A program made the position numbers and the translations under genes. From the NCBI RefSeq assembly GCF_004337985.1, contig NC_043741.1, positions 3,658,953-3,722,952 on the forward strand: a stretch of DNA of 64,000 nucleotides, written 5' to 3'. The notes below the pieces were generated by a model that was not told the DNA's origin, made no database searches, and saw only the letters and a list, made by a program, of their open reading frames with translations. Shown here one piece after another: positions 22,103 to 32,193 of this stretch; positions within the stretch are counted from its first letter, which is position 1; each line of letters opens with the position of its first letter. The stretch is from Pyricularia pennisetigena (Eukaryota; Ascomycota; Sordariomycetes; Magnaporthales; Pyriculariaceae).

Positions 22103-23647
22103 ATGTCCAAACGAACGGTATATACAGAAATCAGCCCCCTCCCGCCAAACACTTCACGGGAGGTCGTTTTGGACTTTCTCCATGATCATTTGGGCATGAT
22201 CGATTTGAATCCGCTGGTCAAAGAGAGACATCCCATCCCGCCACCCGCCGGCGCGAGGCCGGAAGAGAAACATTTGAGCTGGTATTCGTTGACGGACAAA
22301 ATATCCTACCTTCCGGGCGGCTTGGCCACGGGGGACATTTCATACACGGCCGTCTTCAACGACCTCCCCAACGGACTACAGACGCACTGCTGGGCGCCGC
22401 TGGGCGTGGAGATCCGCAGCAGATGGACCCTCAACGGGACCCTGCCCGGTGAACCCCCCGAGAGGGTTGAGCTGGGCATAGACGCCCCAGCGACGGGGCT
22501 GTATATACGGGAGGACGTCGAGCTGCGCTGCAACATCCTCATGGCCGGCTTCATCAAAAGGACCACCAAGAAGGCGCACCAAACCTTGGTCGAGCAGGTC
22601 GCGGCCAAGGCCAAGGCTTCCGCCGACCTGGATGCCACTACGGCAGCCGCCTCCACGCCCGGGTCGGCCGCTCTGCGTGGAAATGGCGCCGCTCGGTTCA
22701 GCGACTATGGCCAGGTGCGCAGCGCTGCGGAGCATGCTTCTGTCGACGGCGCGGGACTGGGGCGGGATACTCGAGGAGACCAGGGCGGCTGGCGGGCACA
22801 CGGCCACAGCTCGAGCGACGGCGATTTGACCAAGATGATGCCGGAAGCCATCGAGCTGCCGGCTTCGTTTTCCTTTGGCTCCGAATTCCGACCCCCGAAC
22901 ACGCCGGCCTCCCGACAGCCACGGCGCTTCTCCGCCATGCCGCCACCATCCTCTAGCAATTCGACGGCGGCACCGCTCCCATCCAAGTCCTACTTTTCCC
23001 CGCCGCCGCCGCCGCCGCCGTCGTCGTTCCTCGCGCCCCCGCCGCGGCCACCCGCGCCACACAACCTACCCAACGACACGCAGCGCCGGTCTTTCGACTC
23101 GGCAAGCGAGAGGCTGTACATGCCCTACAACCCTACCCAGTCGACGACCGCCGCCCGGGCAACGGCGCACCTTACGTCGCTCTTCCCCCCCTCGCCGTCG
23201 ACCAGCTCCAGCGTCGACAGCGATGAGGACTACCTCGGCGACGGCGGCGAGTGCGTCGACAGGGCGGCCCTCTACCCGAACCCGCTGTGCGTTCAAAAAA
23301 AACCGTCGGCGGTTCCGGCCCCGAGTCCTGCTGCTGCTGCCGATGTTACTACTTCTTCTTCCATCACACCAGCCATGCCGCGGTCTAGAGCGTACCCGGA
23401 GATGAGCCCGTACTCGGACTCCGAGGACGAGAAGACCGGCAGTGCGTCGTTGCCATCCCCGCCTGCTTCCGTCGTCGCTGCTGCGGCTGGCGTCGGCACA
23501 TACGGCCTGCACCCGGCGCCCCTCAGGCCGGGCTTCAGGGGGGCGGCACCGCTGGCCCAGCCGGCCGGCGAGGTCCCGGCTGCTTTGCGTCCTGGGACCT
23601 CGCCTACCATCAATTTTACGTCCTCGTGGCGACATGATTTGAAATGA
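22103..23647 (+). CDS. DUF7053-like protein with disordered Pro/Ser-rich tail
   Basis: This is an intronless 514-residue protein. The first ~165 residues form a compact domain beginning MSKRTVYTEISPLPP and including WYSLTDKISYLP and VEIRSRWTLNG. It matches my recollection of the fungal DUF7053 family, a lipid-binding-like (START/polyketide-cyclase-like) fold; the fold is only my inference. A basic helix (KRTTKKAHQTLVEQVAAKAK) follows. The rest is low complexity: Ala/Ser/Thr, then a proline run encoded by CCG repeats near 23000-23030, and acidic SDSED patches. No signal peptide or membrane helix is seen. Function is unknown. The start is well placed after a purine-rich context. Confidence 0.75.
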   Translation: MSKRTVYTEISPLPPNTSREVVLDFLHDHLGMIDLNPLVKERHPIPPPAGARPEEKHLSWYSLTDKISYLPGGLATGDISYTAVFNDLPNGLQTHCWAPLGVEIRSRWTLNGTLPGEPPERVELGIDAPATGLYIREDVELRCNILMAGFIKRTTKKAHQTLVEQVAAKAKASADLDATTAAASTPGSAALRGNGAARFSDYGQVRSAAEHASVDGAGLGRDTRGDQGGWRAHGHSSSDGDLTKMMPEAIELPASFSFGSEFRPPNTPASRQPRRFSAMPPPSSSNSTAAPLPSKSYFSPPPPPPPSSFLAPPPRPPAPHNLPNDTQRRSFDSASERLYMPYNPTQSTTAARATAHLTSLFPPSPSTSSSVDSDEDYLGDGGECVDRAALYPNPLCVQKKPSAVPAPSPAAAADVTTSSSITPAMPRSRAYPEMSPYSDSEDEKTGSASLPSPPASVVAAAAGVGTYGLHPAPLRPGFRGAAPLAQPAGEVPAALRPGTSPTINFTSSWRHDLK

Positions 23648-24378
23648 ATATTGTGTAGCGTGCGTGGGCTTTTGTTTTGCTTTTAATTGGTTGGTCTCCA
23701 TGGCTAAATTCGTAGTTCATCGGCTGGCTTGTCGAGTTTGATGGCTTGGGCCAAATGGAAGTTTGGAATATGTTTCCTTCCAGGCGAGGTAGATAGTACT
23801 TGGTATTCTGTGCAGTCGGTCCAAGTACCCTGATCAAATGTTTTCATTTGTATATAGCGCTGTGCCCTGTTTGCGGGGTTTATATTGATGTTTCTTTTTT
23901 TTTTTTTTTTTCTTTTTTTTTTTCCTGGTGTCATATGTGCATTTTGCAGCCGATCTCACTAGTGAGTGGTGATATTGTCACGAGTATAACAAGCACTGAA
24001 GAAGACAGAAAGCTTGAACATTCAATCTCGACAGCGAACATGATGGGAAATAATAGATGTTGTTTGGCCTCATATACGTCAATCACGGTACAAGAAATGC
24101 AAAGAAAGACGGAGGAATAGAGAAGAAAAAAGAAAAGAAATTAAGACTTGGTGTCCAAAAAAGTTGCATCTCACGGGAGAAAATGAAGACTCGACCAGTC
24201 GGTCCGCGAAGCATCTACCCAGCTCTATAAAAATGACATTAATCAAAAAGCCAAAACAAGCTCCCTTGTATAGTTGCAACCGTAAACAAGTAGAAAAGGG
24301 GGAAAAAAGCAAGTGTTGATCTATCCTCCGACCGCTCAAACTAAGCGGCTCCAAGTTTCCAATCCTCCCTCGCCAAGA
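23648..24378. other. convergent intergenic stretch, no gene seen
   Basis: This is shared 3' flank of the DUF7053-like gene and the GPI-protein gene. It contains a T tract near 23893-23922 and purine-rich sequence near 24100-24140. Nothing coding is supported. Confidence 0.6.
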
Positions 24379-24885
24379 TTACAAGGCAAGAACACCCAGA
24401 CCAACAGCAGCAACGGCCAGGCCGAAGATACTACGACTTGGGTCGGCGCTGGGGCCGGCGGCGGCAGTGTGGGTGTACTCGGGCGTCGGCGGGTGGACGT
24501 AGCCGCCAGTTGCGTCGGGGACGCGAACGACGGGGTAGGTAGGACCGGCAGGGACGGTCTGTGTTTTTTTTTCCCCGAGGGAGATGAGAGTCAGCCAGCC
24601 CAGAAAACAAAAAACAAGGAGCCACACACCATGATCACAGAAAAAAAAAAAAAAAGAATCACTCACAGTTGTAATGGTGCAAGGGCAGTTGGTGATGGTC
24701 AGAGTGGTGGGCTCGGTGACGGTGTAGCACTCGTCGTTGATCACAATCACTGTTGGCTCCGGGCAGTACGTAACGATCTCGTCGACGATCTGCGTGACGG
24801 TCGTGACGTTCCTGGCGCCGCCCACGGTGCCAGTCTGAGCGACGGCAGCCGCAGCGAAAAGGGCCAAGGAGACGATGAACTGCAT
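24379..24885 (-). CDS. small secreted GPI-anchored cell wall protein
   Basis: Two exons (24885-24667, 24558-24379) encode 132 residues. The intron (108 nt, donor GTGAGT, acceptor CAG) has no in-frame stop, so reading through it would give 168 residues. It is nevertheless an obvious intron, with a long T run. A signal peptide covers residues 1-16 (MQFIVSLALFAAAAVA). The mature part has paired cysteines in VTYCPEPTVIVINDECYTV and TITNCPC, the repeat pattern of fungal Thr-rich wall proteins. A Pro/Thr/Ala linker leads to a small-residue site (about GPSADPS) and a hydrophobic tail ending GLAVAAVGLGVLAL, as expected for a GPI attachment signal. It is probably a plasma-membrane or wall structural protein of hyphae. 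Exact role is unknown. Confidence 0.85.
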   Translation of the reverse strand: MQFIVSLALFAAAAVAQTGTVGGARNVTTVTQIVDEIVTYCPEPTVIVINDECYTVTEPTTLTITNCPCTITTVSDSFFFFFCDHGVWLLVFCFLGWLTLISLGEKKTQTVPAGPTYPVVRVPDATGGYVHPPTPEYTHTAAAGPSADPSRSIFGLAVAAVGLGVLAL

Positions 24886-26705
24886 TGTTGGTGGGCGTGG
24901 TGTCTACCGTTAGGGATTTCCTTTCTCTTGCTCTCTCTCTCTCTCCTCCTTTTCGTCTTGCTCTTGCTGTGTCTAAAAGGTCAAGCTTCTAGCTGACTTG
25001 GGTTGAGAAAGAATTTGCTTCTGCTAAGGGGGTTTTCTCGGAGCTGGAAACAAAGGCGTTGAAAAAAAGTCAAATGAGTGACGACGCTTGATGTTGCGAT
25101 TACAAGACGTATAGTTGGTGTATAAAGTCTGATGAACGAATGACTTGAAGTTGGAAGTGGGAAAAGGAGGGGAAAGGGTGCTTGCTGGGTGCTGGACCAG
25201 TGGCGAGATGTCGACGCTGTTGGCTGAGGGAGAAAAGGGGAATATAGAGTGCCGGTCTTGGTGGACATCATCATCTGCTTTTATATCCATCTCGAAAGCG
25301 TTGTCGGACAAGGCAAACATCTGAAAGAGATAATCATCCATCCTGTTCATGTCATGTCTTGTCATGTCAAAGACCCGACCTCATCTGGACCAACAATCCA
25401 ACCACCATTCATTGTCAGGGAGCCGAAGCCTAGATCCGTGGGCGAGTCCAACACTGCTACCGTCCAAAGGCATCACTCAGCGGCATCAAAACAAAATCTC
25501 TCGTACACTCTGACAGATGAGCAAGAATGGAGATGGCGCGCAGTCAACCCGAGCCTGGTTCCATTCCAAGACCGTTGCCCCCAGGAGACTTATCAAGTAC
25601 ACCTAAATCACCACATTCCTAGCACCGACACCATGTGCACTTGTGTCTCTCTTCTCGATCGAGTCTCGCCAAACCGCTGCACCAACCGTAATCTCACTAA
25701 GAAAACGCAGTAGACAAGGTTAAATGCCGTACCTTAGCAGTCCATTCGTGATTTGTCGTATATACATCCTTATCCTGCAGTCGCTCGCATCCCCAGGAAT
25801 GAGGCGAGCTCCCTCGCCGTGCTTTCGTCTCAGGGCTGATATGCTCGCCACATTAACGTCGCTCGATTTCAAACAATCATAATGAAGAAATTTGCATGGA
25901 ATACCCCTGGAGCACCATCAACTGTCGTAACGACTCTGCTTAATAACCTTGGCGTGCGTGAGCCCTTTCTAGCATTCCAAGGTTGATCCTTCCATCCGTC
26001 TCATCACATCATCTCGAGTAAAACAATGAAAGGAAAAAAAGAGTACAAAAAAAGGAAGTCTGTGTATGGCCCCATTTTTTTCTTTCAAAAACTAGGGGGC
26101 TCTCTCTCTCTGCCCGGGGAATCCATATTGCGCCACAAAGGGAATCAAAAACACCGGGTTCATGTTAGTTGGCCGCCTGTGATGTCTTCTCTATGCTGAA
26201 AATAAAGACGTAACAAAAAAAAAAAGACCCAAGAGTGCAATAAACAAGATATTCGAACCAAATACTCAGAAAACCCCCTCTTTTGATAACGCCGCAGTTT
26301 CCAGAAAAATGTCCCCGTTTGAACATGTTAGATAAGAAGAAAAAAAGGACATAGGGAGAGAGAGACATGGCGAAAACATAAGCAACAAGGGTAGCTCAAC
26401 ATTCGTTGAAGTAATTGGTGTCGATCAACTCAAATTAAGGGCCTGGCCTGCTCCACTACGGCTATGGGCTTCGAAGCCATGACCCTAGAGCCGTGCAAGG
26501 CGAGGCCAATTGGCCCTGGGGGCGTCCATTATTTCATCTGCGATTTTTTTTCTTGCACCCGGGTATCCGATATGCGTGATTCACGTCTTGGGCGATTAAG
26601 TGCGAGAAAAACCTAGCGATGAGCCTGTCGCTCATAATCCGGCGACTGGAATGTCGGCTGACAGGCGGCAAGTTCCCTTAAGAGATTGAAATGGCTGTAT
26701 TAAGT
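24886..26705. other. intergenic stretch, no gene seen
   Basis: This is 1.8 kb between two minus-strand genes: the promoter of the GPI-protein gene and the 3' flank of flbA. It has a CT-rich run near 24921-24945 and a CT repeat at 26100-26111. A 154-codon plus-strand frame (25249-25713) lacks any support. No RNA gene is recognised. Confidence 0.55.
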
Positions 26706-29221
26706 TCATAACCGTTGCGAGCGGCTTTGGCTGCGTTCAGGTACCCGCGGTGATGATTCGAGAGACACTGAATCAAAGTCATAGTTCTTGAGTAGATGCT
26801 CATACCTGCGGCTGCGAAGGAACTTGGGCACGGAATCCTGTAAGAGCGTAAGAAAAAAAAAAAAACAGGTCAGCATCGCCATCGTCATATCAACTCTCGG
26901 CAAACCATGATAGAGCCAGAGACTTACGCTAGCCATCAGTTTAAACACGGCGTTTTGTGCATCCTCAAAAAGGGCCATGACCTCCTGCAATGTCTCCACC
27001 ATTGCCGAATCTTGACCAACGGCCTTCGTCATGCGTGTGGCAAGGTTATTCCGCAATTGGTGATCAATGTTGAGCTCGCATGGCGATCCCGGAGCGAGGA
27101 ACGCATTGTATATACCGTACGCCTGTGCCATGACCTCTTTAACTCCGTCTAGTGCCTGCTTCTTAGCCTCCGCAGAGTTTGTCGACGAGCTTTGGGCGAT
27201 CTGTGCCTGGCGGACAGCTGAGCGGCAGAGCCTCACAAACTCTTCAACATCCAAGTAAAAGGAAAGGTTTTCCTCGCAGTGTGTCTCACGTAGGTTCTCT
27301 CGGAACAGGAGACGTAATGCCGCGTCGTTGAGGATCTTGTCCATGCGCTGCGTGTTCGAGTCGCGGGCGACGCCGTGGCGGTGGGTTGCCGAGTGTGTGG
27401 CATCGCCTTCTGACGCCCGACCCCTTGGGGCCGAGCCGTTGATCATGTCCTTGCCTTTACTCGTCATGTGGTATATAGCATGCTTTGTTGGCTGGAAAAT
27501 TTGGCATCCGGGAAATTGCTGAATATGTGAGCGATCTTGCTGCAGTGCCTCGATCAGCTCGTACTCGACAAACAAGGACGCGATCTCGACCGCCTCCCTG
27601 CGATCAACCGTCGTGCAGCAATCCATAAGCCACTCAGCTGCTGCCTTTCCGGTAAAAGTATCCTTGTGAATCTTGCCGTTAACCTTGCGCTCTGGTGCCA
27701 TCTTAACTCCGGTCAAACCATCGCGGTAGTCGCTTAACGAGTCCGAGTCGGCAGAGCTGACGCTGGACTTGACATTGGGGCCGTGTATGCCAATGAAGCG
27801 GCCAAAGATGACCTCAATTGTGTGAAAGTCCTTGACCAACTTGTCCGTTGCCGGATCCCGCTCCAAGGTTACGAGCTGAGCTAGCGATGAGCCGACAATT
27901 TCCGGTATTTGCCTGTCTTGAATGCCGTTACGCGAAGCAAAAGAGTCCAAGATGGAGATACCTTTGGGCGTTAACTGCCAGACGGTTCCCCTCATTGTGT
28001 AAACCTGCTGATATTTGCCGTCGGCCGACTCGATGAGGCGGGCCTCGAGAAAGCGTTGAAGCATTGACCTGGCCATTTCCTTGGCCATGGAGAATGTAGT
28101 GGTTGTTGTTGTGGTGACTATTCTCGCAACGTCCTTGGGGTCGGGCATACGATTTGACTGAGAGAACTTGAGCGAGCCGAGGTTGTTGATAGCATCCTCG
28201 GACAAAAAGGTGTGATCGATCTTGGTGAGGCGGACGCGATGTGGTGTCAGGGGTAGCATGCTAACAATTAACGTAGCGAACAAATCTTTGAAGTCCTACA
28301 GTGGTGGTAGGGGGTAGCATTGTCAGCAAACAAGTCTATGCAGGCACAGGACAACATCTTCAACCACGCCGCCGCCAAGCCCCGAGGATGCAGAAACGCA
28401 GCCAGAGCCGACGGCCTGCACGAGTCATAGAGATCGGCACCCCTGGTGCATTGTTCGCTCTTGGTTTCTGCAGTCTACCAAATAGCGCCAATTGGACGCA
28501 ACGGCGGAAGGCAGTATGAGCTATTTTTTTTTTTTCTTTCTTTCTTTGTTACACTTCCACTATCACTAACCTTGGTAAATGGACGGTCGTCGTCCGTCAT
28601 GCGGAGTAATCTCGACGAGGTTTGATGCATCTTGTTGGATAGCCGCTGCACGCGGACCGGGGCTGGTTGCGAAGGATCGGTATCGTTGTAAGGTTGTGAG
28701 GGCGGGGTTCCCAGCGACGGTGAGAGCCGCAGGTTCGACACCGAAGCGCGGTTTGTAGCCTTCTTCTCGGGGCTGCTACTCGCGCTGTTGCTGCCGCCTG
28801 TGGACTGTCGGGGGGAGGCTGTAGTTGTTGTCGAATCGGGCAGTACCGACACTGACAATCGGTTCAGGGACGGGCGTGAACGTATATTTCGGGATTCCGA
28901 GAGGGTCCTGTCGAGGGCCGCGGCGGCATACGCGAATATGCCACCGGCCCGCTGCGGCTTTGGATCGGGGGTTACGTTTGTACTCGCTGGCGGCGACTTT
29001 TGCTGCTGTTGTTGCTGCTGCAGGAGTTGGCTCTTTCTGGAGCCTGGTTTTGCAGTTGTGTCGGGGAGGGACGCTGGTAAGTTTGAGTGGAGGTGGGCAG
29101 AAGAAAGAGCTGCGGGCGACTTTTCGTTGACAACCTCGGATGGGGTTGTGGGTTTATTATGGTCTCTGCCTTGTGTGGACGTTATTTTGAAGACTTGGTC
29201 CGGGCGGTAGGTGTCGTCCAT
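26706..29221 (-). CDS. flbA: regulator of G-protein signalling, FlbA type
   Basis: Three exons (29221-28571, 28295-26928, 26837-26706) give 716 residues, close to Aspergillus FlbA. The first intron is long (275 nt, donor GTTAGT); the second is 90 nt (donor GTAAGT, acceptor CAG). The N-terminal ~215 residues are Ser/Pro-rich with a polyglutamine run. A fungal differentiation-regulator/DEP unit starts at TKDFKDLFATLIVSMLP and includes LKFSQSNRMPDPKD and the poly-Thr stretch before FSMAKEMA. A second DEP lies at about 430-504. The RGS domain covers about 534-705 (FRENLRETHCEENLSFYLD to DSVPKFLRSRRY). FlbA accelerates GTP hydrolysis by a heterotrimeric G-alpha subunit, which limits vegetative growth and allows conidiation. 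The splice joins are supported by rejoining FTKDFKDLF and FKLMASDSVPKF. Confidence 0.95.
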
Positions 29222-30705
29222 CTACCACCGAACAAGCTGAGGGTCTTTCCTTGGACGTGAATGCTTAGAGGGGGTAGAGGTGAAATTTGGGGAAGGTGGG
29301 CTGCAGGCGGGACAATAGCAACGAGCTGTTGCTTCAAATAAAGGAGGGAATAAAATTGGATTGGATGGAAACAGCCCTTGAACAAAGAGGAAAAGCGATG
29401 GTGGGAGTAAAATGACCCGGGAAGTAATAATGGGAAAATGTTAATAATACTAATAATAATAATAATAATAGCGGTATTAATGAGGGTGGAAACAAAGAAA
29501 AATAAAAAGGATAAAAAAAAATAAGAAAAAATGAGAGGGGTGCGAGGGAAAATGACAATAAAAAAAATTTAGAAAAAAAAAAAAAAAATACAAAAAGGCA
29601 ATGAACGGCAGCAGGCAAGGTGGACCAAAACTGTGAACACCCTCAGTCCGGCTTTAACTTCCCGTCCAGGGAATGAAAGAAAAAGCTCGGAGAGTTTGGT
29701 TCCAATGTCGGTCAGCTACGGAGGACGGGCCCCCCTGCTTCAGTGGAGTGACAACCCATACGACCACATTCTGGGCCCACATCATACCTTTTTGTTTGCA
29801 GGGGGGGCAGGGCCTTGCTGAGGTACCGGTACTTTGACGTGACCATGTCGCTGCTCTCTTTTTTTTTTGTCGTGTCTCCCAACTCGCAACCCAGAGCGTG
29901 GATATGGGCCCATTCATTGGTTTGCTGTCGGGCACGTTTGGATTGAAAACAATCAGCAACAAAAGCCCACCTACTTCAAACCATGTGCTAGCTTAACCAG
30001 GCAATTTTGGCGCCCGAAACAAGAGTCTCTCTCGTCACGAAAATGGGTCCTCCTTTTTTAGTGTCTACCAGTGATTTCCGGGTTGACTGTTCTCTCGGGA
30101 TTACTCTCCAATCAAACCACGGGTTTGCAGCTCTATCTATCCGTGGTTATCTATCTACATACGGACTACGCACCCGGTACAGTCAGTAAGGGATATAGCA
30201 CTCGCCTGGTAGCGTCCCTTATTCCTTTGTTAGGTACCAGCTGGTAGGCATGTGGCTCCCTAGAGTTGGACGAACAAGTGACAACATTCCTGGTTGCAAC
30301 CGTATACAAGGGAGATTGCCAGATGTGATCATTTGCGTTCAGTTGTGACACGTCCTCGTTCCCAGCCCGGCTGTCGTCAAAAAGGCAGGGTTTCTGCCGG
30401 ATGCGGTTTGAATAAACGGACGGCGTACAAACGGGTAAACGATCGGTCGATCACGTTTCTTTGTGCTGTGTGCATGCCCATGCTCTAGCCACATATTTTA
30501 GCACACGGTACTTTATACGTACAGGTTGAAGAGAGGCGGGGAAGAGAAGATGCTTCTTTGTCCGCAAACGGACCACGAACTCGAGGGCGGACTGTTAATA
30601 ATAAACATGCGGCTGTGGTTATCCGCTTATTGAGGAAGATACTACATGGATATACTTTAGAGCTAATAGCAAGCTGTTGTAATATGAATGATACAAAGCC
30701 TTATT

Positions 30706-30706
<1 letters not shown>

Positions 30707-30769
<63 letters not shown>
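30707..30769 (+). repeat. A63 homopolymer
   Basis: Sixty-three consecutive A residues follow ordinary mixed sequence. The length and one-sided flank resemble a retroposon tail, but no tRNA-like or LINE-like body was recognised upstream and no target duplication was established. Confidence 0.9.
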
Positions 30770-30770
<1 letters not shown>

Positions 30771-32124
30771 CATTTTAGGCATTTGAATTTGGGCAATTCA
30801 TATGGATCTTGTTTATGTCGTATCAAGCTTCAATTCGGTAGAAACGCCACAGTGCACTCGAAATCTAAGATCTGAGGTGAGTTCCAAAGTACAGCGACTT
30901 GTCCTGCGGCCTGTGAGGGGTACTAGCAGGTGAGCAAGTGGGTATCGCATCGCAGAGTCTCACAGCAGCGCGTGGCTTCAGGGATCCTCTGGCATCCTCA
31001 ATGAGCCTTTGAACCCCTGGCTGCATGTTCAATGTGGGGCAACCACCACCATCTCCTCTTCACTTGTCGTTCTGGCCATACAAAAGGTGGCTTGGCGACG
31101 CCCATGTTGCGGAAAACCATCAGTACCAGGTCCGCCCCTGAGCGGCATCCGTTCCGCTATTGGTCCGAGAAGGGGGACGAAAAAAAAAAAAGTGTGCCTT
31201 TGGAAAGCGTGGTAATAGCCCCTCATTCTGCGTGGCATGCCCACGAGGGAGAGTCATCGTGGGGGCTGTGCATTCTTATCGCGGTAATACAAAACGACCG
31301 AATGAGGACCTGTCAAGCAGCGTTGGTCCTGGCAAGTGGCTCTTACTACGGTAGCCATGCTAAGTGACAAAAGTGCACAAGGAACGCAAAACCAAATTTG
31401 AGTATTATACATCAGTTCATAATTGACGTTGCGAACCAAGGTGCCTTGTTTCACTGTTTGATGAGAAGTCACATCTTTTTGTCACGAAGTTTTGACTATT
31501 TGATGGGATTTGCAATCTGTGCAATCATGTCCTTGTTGTACTGTACCGCAGCGTCATGCAGGCCACAATGGCTGTACCGATTTGTCGGGAAAAAGGAATT
31601 GACGGGTTTCGACAGGGAGTGAGGAGAGCAGAGGAGGAAAAAAAAAAAAAAGGACAACCCTGGATATTATCTCAATAGCTTTGAAAAGGAACAAAACCCA
31701 TGTTATGCGAGGCTGTCAGGCATACTTGACGAGAAATACACACCTAAACAACACGTGCATAACGGATTTCGACACTCACTCATCAAGCAGACGGCCATGC
31801 TCGGCAAAACCTGGTCCGTTTAATGGGTCATTTTAGCACGTAGTACTGAGTAAAGGATGCGCGGCACGGGATGCGTTGGGTGCAAGCCTGCCACGCGAGA
31901 CGGCAGTGTTATTCCCGCAGCGATCCTCCCTTCCACCTTTTTTGACACGTTTTACAAGTGGCTCCACAAGACCGGTTTGATCTCCGTTCGTGTTGGAGGG
32001 GGGTTGATTGTTCTGGGCAGCGGTACGGTATGGTTGCACAATGGATACAAGGCGCCGAACCGGCTTGACTTTTCCCCGACGAAGCCAGGATAAATGCAAA
32101 TGTGGTTACATCGAGACGACATTA

Positions 32125-32152
32125 GCCTCATCAAATTCTTTATTGTTATGAG

Positions 32153-32193
<41 letters not shown>
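32125..32193 (+). other. stem-loop followed by T38 tract
   Basis: A perfect 7-bp inverted repeat (GCCTCAT at 32125-32131, ATGAGGC at 32148-32154) with a 16-base loop is followed after one base by 38 T residues at 32156-32193. It looks like a transcription-stop structure or the edge of an inserted element. No transcript is established. Confidence 0.7.

Noticed and set aside
25249..25713. 154-codon plus-strand frame upstream of the GPI-protein gene
   Set aside because: No recognisable domain, and it overlaps the likely promoter of the GPI-protein gene.
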